A program made the translations under genes and the position numbers. Shown here piece by piece: positions 1 through 12,900 of a DNA stretch of 64,000 nt (position 1 is its first letter; each line of letters opens with the position of its first letter). Below the pieces are notes generated by a model. It was not told the DNA's origin and searched no databases. It worked only from the letters and a program-made list of their open reading frames with translations. The stretch is from the NCBI GenBank assembly GCA_002633005.1, contig NMRA01000043.1:702566-766565 (forward strand). The letters are read 5' to 3'. The DNA is from Phoronis australis. Taxonomy: Eukaryota > Phoronida > Phoronidae.

Positions 1-773
1 ACTTTGGTGTTGACTGTCAGGCAGTGACATGGCACAATTACTACATGCTGGTGAACAACTTTCTCAATCTATTCAGATACCAGGAGTACTCATCTAGTCT
101 TCCATTCTTAGAGCAAATGGTTCTGACAGCTTTTAACAAAATATAAAATTGTAACTGGTCCTAAGGGATGTGAATAAAATCCAGTTTCACAAACATTAAC
201 AGTGGCTATGAGTGATCAGAAACATCAACTAACAGACACGCTAAGATGGCACAAACTGAACACGGAAAAGTCAGGTTTCAAAGACTGAAAACGTGCCACA
301 AAATTTAACCATTTCCTTATTTGGACAAATAGTGCTCATCTCCTGCTGGTTAAAACAGAGTGAAAAAATATTACAGTCAAAAGCAGTGTTTCTACAAAAG
401 TCTTTTCCATGTCACAAAATTAACCCAAGTCACATTTAATGTTCCTGACCAATGCAGCAGAGACCATTGATAATGACTGGTGACCAACTGGCAGCTTTGT
501 TATAACTATTGCATCATTGCCACCACATGATCATTTTGGGCTTGAAAGGGATTACTATCAATATGGTGGCTTGAAATTTTGTGGACACACAATATAACTT
601 TTGAAATTGATATGCAAGGTCATTGAAAGTGAACCCTACTCGTGGTAATACATCTGTGTCAGTTGGACTGTGTAAGTAAACACAGCTTAAGAAAGAGATA
701 ATGGTACTGAGAAGATAATTGTTTTTGTTACCCCTATGAATTCTGAATAGCCCAGCCTGTAATGATCACTCAC

Positions 774-916
774 CTTATCAACATTGTTCTTGTAGAGAAT
801 GTGGAAGCGTACAGCCATCTGCGCCAATATGCAAACCTTACCATTGCCATGTACTGTGTAGTTGGCAGCCGAGGGAGCTGAGGGCAGCTTCTTGTCCTGC
901 GCGCATTCTTCAGTCT
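774..916 (-). CDS. LAMP: LAMP coding exon 8: short linker and start of a third LAMP domain
   Basis: Acceptor GTTCACAG, donor GTGAGT, phases 1 to 0, the same phase pattern as exons 2 and 5. It supplies the last cysteine of domain B (TEECAQDKK), a short Ser/Ala/Pro linker, then NYTVHGNGKVCILAQMAVRF, the start of a further domain. No matching next exon is seen in 1-773. Confidence 0.83.
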
Positions 917-3900
917 CTGTGAACACAGCATATACAGCAATCAACTATAACACTTGCACTTTGTGTATCCACCACTCAAATAAGTACCATTCTTAGACAG
1001 ACAGAGAGACAGGCTTATTTGGCAAGGTTCTCCCTTCTGGCAGCACCATCATTAAGTCTGTTCAGGTATAAATGTATCCGTAACTAGACAGACAGCTAAT
1101 GACACAGTTTAGAGCTTATCAAGAATCTATTATTATTCTTTTGATGCATTGTAAGGGTGTCTTTTAACTGTCTCTATTTCCCCTCAGCCCGTCCTACCCT
1201 TCCAGATGAGTACATATAGGTAAACCAGTTAAACTAGTCTATTTAATGCATTCAAATGTTGCACAAGGAACACCATCAGAAATGTTGCTGGCTTTTACAA
1301 TCATGAAAACAATTATCAGCTTACCGATAAAGGACTTTGAGTTAAGCACTTAATATATGGTCAGTCACACGGAGGAAAACAAACTTTTAAATTATAATTT
1401 AACCTTAAAGACAGTCTCCAGTGGCTAAAATACCTTTTTGCAAGTATTGTTCATAAAAATATTTTTTTGCTTCTTACATAGCACAGAAACTAATTTATTG
1501 CGATGCAAATTACACCGCTCATAATTCGTAGCCCCTTCGAGCGCCCCAAAAAATCTTAACCAATCAGCGTAAAGTGGTTCGTATGACATCATCGTGGCCA
1601 CGAAATTATTCAGAAGCCACACTGTAACAGCTGAGTGTCATTTCTTGGACGTTCTGTACTTGTCGATCTCTGGGCTAAAATGCCGCGTTGCATGGTGTAC
1701 GGGTGTAGCAATGTCAGCAGCAATGGCAAACATTTGCACAACTTCACCACCGATCCCGTCGTTTGCTGTGCGTGGAATAGATTCGTATCCACGACAAAGG
1801 ACTAGCTACAAAATTCCCAATGAGCAATATCTGTTCTAGACTATGTTCAAAGCTGTATACAAAATCTACAGCTTTGTGATGATGTGGGTAACAATGACTA
1901 AATAAAATCCGACTCTGAGAAGTGTCATTAAAAGCTGCACCGCTCTTCTTTGGGCAAACCAAATTATTTACCGGTGTTGGAAAAATTGGCATTCTTCCGC
2001 TCATCTACTGCAAAAATTGAAGTGTGCTCTTGTGAGTTGGCTTTTAGCAATTACGTCACCTGACCCGAACAGTTTCTTTTCCCCCGATAATTCTTCTATC
2101 AACTGTTCTTCACTGCCACTAGGTTACGTAAATGTCACAACAAATAATTGCAACTCGTTTCATTTCGTTACAAGTTTTTAGTATTTTTAAGACCAGCAAA
2201 CCAAATTTTAGAACAAACTTTGCTGTCATGTGCCAAGTTATGTTGCAAAATTTAAGAACGGTACGTGCGCGTGTCACGAGCGTACTGTTTTCAAAACAAC
2301 AACAGACTTTCTTTGTTACAAAATCTCGAAAGGCGGAGAATTGTGCAATAAAATGACATTTATTAGATTGTTTTTCACTTAAATGACTGGCAACAGGCAA
2401 GGTGTCGGAATTGTCTCCCAGATTTTGTATGCACCCCGTCGGTCGTTGACTCTGCAATATAAGTTTCACGACGAGGTGACTAACAAATTTCATGCTAAAC
2501 ATTTCGTGGTCTAACGGAGCTCAATTCGTAGTGATGCCTAACTGTATTTTGAAGGTAAACAGCTAGCTGGCTGGCTACATGTAAGATCTGCAGTGCGCAC
2601 ATCGACGTTTCGTGTTACTGTTTGGGCACAGCGTATAGGGAATCCGGCCCAAATCGAAGTATTTTGATTTGGGTCGTTCCCGTAGGCCTAACGGAATTCT
2701 GATACTATTTCATAGTTTTAATTTATTACAGATACTCACAACGTTGTGTTGCTATCGAGTCAAAATGGCAGCAAATACGGATTGCGGGATTTCAAGGCAA
2801 ACTATTTTGAAAATTGAGTTTCTAATATTTAATTTTCAAAGAATTTGAATATAATTGCTTTGTACAAAAAATCAAGCTGATATCTGTTGTAACGTTTCCA
2901 CGTATTTTGCACTAAAATTAAACGACCTAATGTCGCCGATTCCAATACGGGACACACACTCGACAGCGACCCATATCGGAATCATGCAGCATTGACACCA
3001 TCGGCTCCAAGATGACATGAATGCAAAATTCCTAACATCAAAGTTTTTGTATCAAGCAAACTACACTTTATAATAAACATTGTGAAATTGCCTGATAACA
3101 TTTTGGTTGAAGTGTTTTGTTTTTCCAGCTGTTTCAGTGACCCCAGCCACCCTCCCGGAGATTCCTATATAGGTCTGTATTAGAATGTGTGCTAATTAAT
3201 TGAATAAGAAATTCTAAAGGTAATGATTTTGACCAATTTGAAGATTAATTGACATCAATTGAACAATTAACGTGTTTCCTTCATTTCCCACGTATTTTGC
3301 TCTAAATTAAAGTGTCAGTCGTCGCTCATTCCAATACAATGGTGACACGGTGAAAGCCAAATTTGTTGTAACAATAATGCCATAGGCTTCGATTAGTGCA
3401 AGCACCACCTCAAGTTTTTTATGGCGCCAAATGAAGTTCGTGATGGGCTACTGTATTGTCAAAGGCCTACTTCATTAATGACTGGAGTATGCTATGACAG
3501 AGTCTTTACGTTTTTCATCTATTAATGTATTTTAGATGTAAAAATAGTCATTTTGACACCATATTAGGCCTTTAATGAAAGACAACATTTGCTCAACACA
3601 CGATCTGGTCGCTAGTAAGCACAGCAATATGGAGAAGCTTTTCAGTGCCTCATTTCGTAAACTCTAGCTAATAAAATGGGGCAAGGCGAGGCCCCTGTAC
3701 CTGCACCATAGCAAGGATGTTTTCAGGTTTCAGGTATTTTACAGACCTTTTACCCAATGACAAGCAAAATGGATTTTCACCCAACATCTATTGAGGCCAA
3801 TGTGCGAGCTTGTTTCTGCATAAGTCTGCCTAATGCAGACTCTAAGGCAAAGAAGCCTGTTACTGCATATTTGTGTCACCAAATTACCCACCCCAGATGT

Positions 3901-6900
3901 CACCACTGTTTCTAGAGGAAAACCCCTTCAATAGTAATACAGTACATGAAGTAAAAAGACAAAAAAATGTTTCCCTGTCAAGACGTCAAATTCCGTTAAC
4001 AGCAAAAATAACTGGTAACTCTAGTAACAGAATGGTTTAGTCACCGTAGCAACTCTGAATTCATAATAATTACACTCCATTTTGGGTTATGAGGGAAAGC
4101 TGTGTAGATGAATGAAGTTTCCATCTAGATGACATGACAGAGATTTCCGGGTCATTTCATCAGAACATTTTTGGCGTGTACTGTTAGAAACATCGCCTCA
4201 TTACACTTACCTTTGGAGAAATTTCCATTGACGTTAAACACCTGAATTCTACTATCTACCAGCTGCACCACAGAGGTTTTGGTCAGTCTCTCAGGCAGAG
4301 ATGCATTGCAGGTGTAGAACTTCTTGTCGGAAGATAACTTTAGGCCTAGTGTACCACTTTCCTGTTGCATTCCTACAAGACAAACATCCTCTGTCAATAA
4401 ACAACCTACGCCAGAGAAACAAGGATGATGTCGACGGAGAACAATTATGGTTTACAATACTTGCATGTTTACAAAACAAGAAGAATCTAATTCAGCAAAA
4501 AGCACAACCTAATGTTAAAGTAGACCACTGGCCATTCTTGGTAGTTTCACATGGACCACCCTTGGCAAGGGTATCTGGGAATGAAACAAAAATTCCCATT
4601 TAATTATTTCTGTACAAAATATGCAATCGCCCTAGCAACTGCCTAATCTTTATAACACATACATCTTGATAAGACCGTGTCAAGTGCCCCTGCAATAACC
4701 TAAAAGGTTACTGTATAGTCACGTGACCAGAAAACTAACCATCGTCACGTTACCAAAAAAGAACTTCCTTCAACTGCTGGAATTGCTCTCAATAAACGGA
4801 CATTTTTTCCACTCGGCCTTCACTGTCCCTCCATCCTCAAACCCGCCCGTTCACGACAGCTTGTAAACAAAGCTGGTGAATCTGATTATTGTAAACTGCA
4901 GTGGTAACTACAGCAGTGTTCTATAGTTATTATTTTGTAAAAATAACAGTAGTAATATCCAATTAAACTCAATTAAAAACTTTTATTCATATGACACATT
5001 ATCAATAAATCAACAGGATTTGTCTGCCTCCAATCCGGGACCGCAGACGAATCCAAGTAGGTCAAATTAGCTATAGCAATGGATATTACGAATGGCAGTC
5101 ACTACTAAGTGAATAGGAATAAACTGAAAATTGATGACAATAAATAAAAATCCATACAATACACAAAAACCATGGAAATGGGTGTTGAGAATAAAATCTC
5201 AAATATCGTCTGCTCACCTGCCACTCTATGAAAATGGAAGCTAACTTTGACTTGGGGGTTCAGCTTTGACCACTTCAAATGGGGAAGAGCTGGATTTGGG
5301 GACCAAGTTGACGAATTTGGAAGTCTAACAATTCACACAATCGAAAAAAATGATAATACCAAGAAAAAAATGCAACTGACATCAGGATTTGAAACCTGGT
5401 TTTTTAGTGTTGCTGTATTGGCCAACGAGCAAGATTGAAATTAAAGACTCAGTGAAAAAATGGTGGTTAGATCATTAGTATGTGGCATTAATATGTTAAA
5501 CTAGTGTTTTTACATGGCTGTGTTACTAGCTTCGGTTGTTGTGCCATGTTGTTCTGCCATGTCAGTATTTTCACAGTGCATCAACTTTGGCTAATAAGAC
5601 ATCCATATGAAAACACATATAGTTTAATATACATACATATACATTTTCATATATATGTATGTATCCAGTTTACTACATAGAGACTGCAAAGCATGAACTT
5701 TTTGCAGTCAATGAGACCTTCCGACGCTGAATGTCTGCAAGTTGCAACTACGCACATTTCAAGGGAAAGGTATGTGTAACTTTTGAAAGTGGAAGCTTTC
5801 TCTAGTAAGCAGAAAATTCACGACCTTCTGGTCAGCACCAATTGACTTTACGCCAGAAAATGAATGACAGGTGTGATTGACCAGTCAGAATGCTTCATTT
5901 CGGACACTCATCCCGACAGCATTTTAAGTCGCCATTTATCCGACAAACATTAGCGTCTGTAGGACAAAAAACATTCAACTACAGTGTGCATTTTAAATGG
6001 CCAAAAGGTGTTGTTGTGGTGTGTGTAATTCAGACAGTCGTTATACTGACAGAGATGAAAGTCCCGTCAATTTTTGGCCTTTTCCAAAGCCTAAAAGTGA
6101 CGTAATGAGCAAACGGTGCCGTTAATTAAACTGTGTGTACTCCCGCACGAGCAGCCTAGCCTGTCCACACTCTTTGACCACTCGAAATCTAAAAACAAGT
6201 ATGTTCTAAGGTAGGCACTCTTTTTAATATTTCTTCCCAATATCGGAATTTTGGCTCTGGATTACAGTCTTGTTTAGTGTGTGACCAGCCACCTCTGCGA
6301 TCACTTAGTGGTTCATTATGACCATACATGACAACTATTTCCATAGCACTGACAAAAACGAGTTAAAATATAGTCAATTAAGAGTCAAAATGCATTGCAT
6401 GCCTACCTACTTACCTATTAGAGGCTTTTACATCAAAACTGACTGTGAGTGTTGTTATAGGCCTATTCGTAACTCCTCACTCTTGGCCCTGTCGAGCAAC
6501 TTAGGCTCGTGATATGTTATTATCTCGACAAAGATTGCCAGTAAAAGCCAAAGCGAAGGATTGACAACTTTATTATGAACATCGGAGAAAATGCACATTA
6601 ATTACCGAAGATACATAGCATTTTGGCGCTGCACCGTGGCACTACAGAAACGGCACGCACATACTGAGCAATACGGAGTGTCCGTATTGGTTGACATGTA
6701 CGTAGTATGTAACTCAGATTATATAAAACAACAGATTGGCAACATTTGGCAGTCGGCAAGTGTGCTTTGTTTAGTCTGTATTCGAAGGTCATAATCACCA
6801 ACTCAAGTAATGACCAGGTTAGGCTGGCGTTGCTTTATCAAAATCACTACCTTTGAAATGTTAATTTGAATGGTTACAGTTACTCCGAATTTCGACTCAT

Positions 6901-9900
6901 TACGTGTGTCTGTCACGGCGCCGCCTCGACCATCGGTGATCACTAGACACGAAATTCTCGGCTAAACTGTTACAGTTACAGCTCAGTAGGTTTCTTGATC
7001 CCCTCAATATTTTAGTAAAATGAACGTTTTGCTTCGAGGGAAGAATTTTTATTCATTAAGAATTTTTACACAATTATTTTTAACCGCATTCGTGCAGTTT
7101 TCGTCAACGCTGATGTCAACTCTATGAGGCTCGTCGGATTTGCGTTGACTTCTGAAACATCCGCGAGCGGTTTACACGTCAGGTGCCCTCGATATAAATC
7201 CTCACCCCGTTCCCGTAGGAATCTTTTCTGAAGGCTCTTGCCTTTTGTCTTTGTCATGGCGAGATTCATAGGGAAGATAATGTTCGCCAAAATCTGCGGG
7301 AATATTAGTTAGCACACCATTTTCTGATGTCAGACTTCCGTATCACGTGACATCATAGGCGGAGCGATCTCCTGCTGGCGTAAGGTCAATTCCAGTCCCC
7401 AGTCACTGCATCAAGTAGCCAAAACTTGCTTTGTATGGATTTTAAAGCTATTTAGATCAGACCAAGCCACCATTCCTAATAGCTTCACAAGCATTACCTA
7501 CTAAGGACAACCATTAACAATTTCCTTTGCTCAATACTATACAACCATGTCCATTTGCTCAACAACATCATGGCTGCAAAGCACAGCTGTAGAGTTGCAG
7601 TCAATTAAATGTTCTGATGCCGTGTGTCTGAGCCAGTTAAAATTGATACTAACCCAGAGGGCGTTTTTCATCAACAATGGGGAGCTTTCGGGCTTGGTGA
7701 AGGTAATTTTGTGCGATTTTTAATCTTTTCAGAGGGGGATGAGGTCCATATATGACCCTGACTGACTAGCAATGTCACAATCAGAAGTCATTAGTAATGT
7801 TTTCGCAACCGGATTTTGTGCATCAAAACAAAAGGTCGACGCTACAATCGTTACCTTTGGTTGTGTTCAGCAGGCGTGTAGAGTCGTACCACAGTGACAT
7901 AGTGTCAAGCACTGCGTGGCCATTTGTGCTCTTGAAGGTCATAGTCAGGTTACTGTCTTTGTCAAAGTTCAGCACCAATGTTGCTTCTTGACTTGTGTTC
8001 TTTGCACACTTCGACATGTCTTTGTTCACGGTAGCATTAACCACCTCGTAGACTTTGCTCTAATGTTGAAAAGAATGACCATTTTGAAGCATATGCAGCG
8101 GTACAGATAAATGGATTTCACCACAACAAATCAGCAGATATGGAACAGTTTCATCAAAAACATGGCTAAAGATGCACAGTAATGAGAACACATTGGGAAT
8201 CTGTATGAACAGACATCATTGAAGAAACAATTTCACGTATGGTGTTTCTTATTCGTGGTAAAAAGTGGCAAATTGATGTGAAGGTAGTCCGCACATATGG
8301 TTAGATTACAAGCATACAAGCACGCACATTACATACTTTTTTTTCAAAGAGAGTGAACACAATGCCCAAGTCAGCGAGGAGGCAAGCCTTTCCGGTTTCG
8401 TCTTTCACCTCATACATGGCAATAGGCGGGCGGGGCGGAGGAGGCATGGGTGTGGTGGCTGGAGCAGGTGAAGTCGTGACATTTGTAGGCGACGTAACCG
8501 TGGTGGGACCCTCAGTGGTGACACTTTTATCACCGTCACACTCTACCTTTGCTGTAAGAAATATTGCCATTATCATTATAGTCATCACTATCACAAGCTG
8601 CATCACTTTCCTATTTTACCCTTTTCATTGAAGTCTGGTTTCCTAATTCATTATTACATTCAGACATTATGAAGTCAAAAGAGAGGACACATTCACCAAC
8701 AGTATCGCACACTTATTATGAAGTCAAGAGAAGACACATTCACCAACAGTATCACACACTTATTATGAAGTCAAGAGAAGACACATTCACCAACAGTATC
8801 ACACACTTATTATGAAGTCAAGAGAAGACAGGACACATTCACCAACAGTATCGCACACATATTATGAAGTCAAGAGAAGACACATTCACCAACAGTATCA
8901 CACACTTATTATGAAGTCAAGAGAAGACACATTCACCAACAGTATCACACACTTATTATGAAGTCAAGAGAAGACACATTCACCAACAGTATCGCACACT
9001 TATTATGAAGTCAAGAGAAGACACATTCACCAACAGTGTCGCACACTTATTATGAAGTCAAGAGAAGACACATTCACCAACAGTGTCGCACACTTATGAA
9101 GTCAAGAGAAGACACATTCACCAACAGTATCACACACTTATTATGAAGTCACGAGAAGACACATTCACCAACAGTGTCACACACTTATTATGAAGTCAAG
9201 AGAAGACACATTCATCCACGCTATCGCACACTATTAATTTAGTTTTACAATCACAATAATTACAAGGAATTTTTATCATAGTAACATAAGAACACAGTTG
9301 CCAGCACATGACCTATGTTACGGTTAAATGTTGCGTGACGCTGCTTAATGATGGGTAATACCATGTAATGCTTGCCTCTGTCAGCTACTGTTTGATACTA
9401 GAAGGATAGACTTGTCCACAAATACCACTGCTACATTACTGGTCACAAAGAGTGACCTACCCAATGTCCACCAAAGTATTCCTTCTGACTCATTGGTGTA
9501 CACAGACAAATACCATCAGTACAGGTTTACTTTCATGCTTTTAAAACAATTGTATCATTGTTATTTTCACTTTTACTTTTAGTGTTGTTGTTCTTGCCCA
9601 GAGCTCAATTTGACAGCCTGCAGTTTACAAATGCGACCTGTAAAAATCTTTAGACGCAACGAAGTTGCCGAATTTGTGTTAGTATTTACCAAGTCATAAG
9701 TCAGACAAAGAACAATTCAACTGTAATTTGCTTCAACACATGGGGTAACTTCCAAACTTAAAAGTTAATAAAAAACTTTCTTTGGTTCACTATTGTTTTA
9801 TTTATTTCGTGAAATCAGTACATTTGCACCCCTCAGTTTACATCCAAGCACACACAACAACAGGAAGTAGATGGTAGTCGGAATTGTTCAGCAAAACCTT

Positions 9901-12900
9901 ACAGGGTCCGACCATGGCATATGCACAAAGTGTTCTAATCATCCGCTTTGTCCCCAGCTAATAGCTTAATGAGTAATTAGTCGTCACTATGCACACAGTG
10001 TAACCTTAATTATCCATTCTGACTATAAAGTAGCAGAGGCAGCACCGCTGCCTATGGTGTTTCCTTGTTATGACAAGCTCATTTCTTATTGGTCAACCTG
10101 GGAATGTTGACAGGTCACATTTGGTAAGTTAAACTCATTACTATTGAACTAACATCACCCTTATCATCATTACCATTTATACAATCATAAATGTTATTAC
10201 TACAACCACTTTGCTTGAGGTACACGCTATTTCTAGTAACTCATTAGTGCTATTCAGTTTTCATCCCTTTTTATCAAATATAATCAACATGTACCATGAT
10301 CAACATATTCCATTACCATTACCAACATATTCATAATCAACATGTACCAAGATCAACATGTACCCCGATCAACACACACCATGATGAACATATATTATAA
10401 ACAACTCATATTGACAAAATAACGCACCTGTGCTCAGTGTTCCGTTAACCACAAACGGTTCTATTTGAAAGTTCTTCTGCGTAAAGGTCACTTCCTCACT
10501 GACGTTGAGCTGGACTCCCGAAAAACACTTGAAGTACTTGCCTGAACCAGCCAAGGTTACGTTTAACTTAGCCGAGGCAGTCATACTTTTGTCTAAAATA
10601 TAAATATGTCAGTTTTGTATTTAGTGCAGATCCCATTATCTTAAAAAATTAAGCATCGATTCAGCGACTCCGTTCCAAGAATCTGACTTGAGTTTAAGTT
10701 CACTTTTAACTTAAGTCTAAGATTTGGGGAGGCAGTGTGGCCAAGTGTGATAGGTACGCGCTTTCTTTACTCGAGGTCAGGGGTTCGAGTTCCAAATGAC
10801 CACAGTGCTAGACCCTTGAGTCAGGTCTTTAAGCTACTCAGCTTGTTTTCAACAATATATTAATAAAGCACATAAAACAGCTCCAAGTGATCAGAGCAAT
10901 GGGCCCATATGCACGGCCTGCATACGTGTACTAAACAGCCTGTAATTACTTTTTTAAGATTTGCCGTTACTTCCAAACTTTGAAACTTACAGTCTGTAAG
11001 TTAGTTTTACTTAAAACAAAAAATAAATCTGAAACTTTTAATAACGCCTCGCTCCATTTTAATGAATCCGTAAAAGATCACTTTCTTGTAATGAAGACTA
11101 ATTAAATTTTATCTTAAAATTGGCTTAAATTTAAGATTTGTCTTAGCTAAGTCAGTTTTCTTGGAATAGACCCCAGATGAAACACAACAAAAACCACTGG
11201 GAAACTGCCCTTTTCTTCATAGCCATACCCGAAATTACTTTATGAGAATGTGTCAATGCACCATTGACGAGATATCAACTTCAAAAATTATTGTTTTTTG
11301 AAAGGAAAATAGCAAATCACACTTAAGTCATGCTGCATTGTGGTCACAATAAAGTCAAACAAGTGATGTACGTTTCCTTGTAAGTAATGAGTTATTAAGA
11401 AAATGCGAAACATTGTGTTTGTGGTGGTTGTAGCAACAGCAAATGATCCACTTTGACCAGCATACAAGCTCATGCAGCTTAATGTCTCCCAGCCTCTCTC
11501 TGTATAGATTACAAAATCACTTGTAAACTTGATCTCTAAACGTAACTGCAGCATTTGATATGGGGAAAAGGTCATTCAAGAATTTTGACAGGGTATCCAA
11601 AAATTTAGGTTAAAACTGGAATTTCAGTTCTAGTTTCCAAAGTTGCCACAAAGGGCACAGTTTTGTGCTCCTGAAATTCCCATGGTGTGAAATGCATCAA
11701 CGAAGCTGAAAAATGCTCTTAAAATCAAACTTAACTTACATTGAAATGGCTGAATAATCACTAGTTAGAGGTTAGGTACAATTAGTCAAAATAAAGCTCT
11801 ACTTGTCTTCAAGTCACCCACAGTCATAAGAACACAACACATGATTACACCTAATAAACCTTACACGCTTTATTCCCGAAAAAAGGTTATTTGTCCTTGG
11901 CATGATTATGCAGTCTTGTGCAAATTGTACTAGTAACATATAATCATAACTCTTTGTAAGTTTTTAATACGCTGGCCATAACTAGAGATTCACCTGCAAC
12001 ATTTTGCACTATGACACTATGCAGATCCCGTTTGCCAGGTCAAAAATTGTTTGGAAGGCAGGTCAACAATTTGATCCGTGATTGAAACACGTTCAGTTTT
12101 CCAGGACAAAATTGCAAAATCCAGGACCAACTTCTTTGCTCAGAGACAACCGTGTTGCTCCAGTTACGTAGAGTCAACTGCTTTCCCACAAACAGTTCAA
12201 CGTTTATGAAATGTGAGGCACTGTTGCCAACACCATCACCTCAAATGTATTTTTCTGAAAAAAAGTTGCTCAAGTTGCCTGAGCACGTTACCCTGCACAT
12301 CACTGATAAGCTGTAAGACTGTGTTAGTGGGCAATAAGTGAAATGGTTATGTTCCTGGGGTACATACAGCATTGAGGCTTAGGCAAAATACTGTGGTTTT
12401 TGATTAAAGCTATTTTATGCTCTACAAATTCATAGTAGTACCTACAGAATCTACACAGACAATGTATACTTGAAAGAAACTTATTTCATTCTGGACGAAA
12501 CATACCTGGGGTGGCCACATTTGGGAATGTTGTGTTGTCAAGAACATACTCAAGAGACAGAGAAGTAAGGCTGGCCATATTTTTATTCAGAGTAAAGACC
12601 CAATTGGCTGTCCATTGTTGCTTGTTGATCTTGAAGTAAGCATTTAGAAGAGCGCCTGCGGTTGAGATACCACAGGTACCATTCACAACAGCTTCTGTAG
12701 CATTAGACAAGTCCACTGACACATTTGCCTGAAATTTACAAGAAGGTATTAACAATACAATACCATAACTAAAAAAACTTGTGAATATTGAGGGAGGCGG
12801 AAACAATAAAACTGACACAAGGGTCCATAGCAGTAGTTGGAGTAAAGAATCAATGTCAGCCCTGCTTGTCATTATGAAGATACCATTACATGGAAGATAT

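Larger units (their letters stand above)
917..4210 (-). other. LAMP intron 7
   Basis: Apart from the THAP fragment and family-A copy 1, 2600-4200 holds AT-rich unique sequence with no gene seen. Confidence 0.5.

Noticed and set aside
8668-9233. Regular repeats as a CRISPR array
   Set aside because: There are no unique spacers between units, and the setting is an animal intron.
10732-10812. Functional tRNA gene
   Set aside because: A and B boxes are present but the acceptor-stem halves do not pair and no sensible anticodon arm forms.
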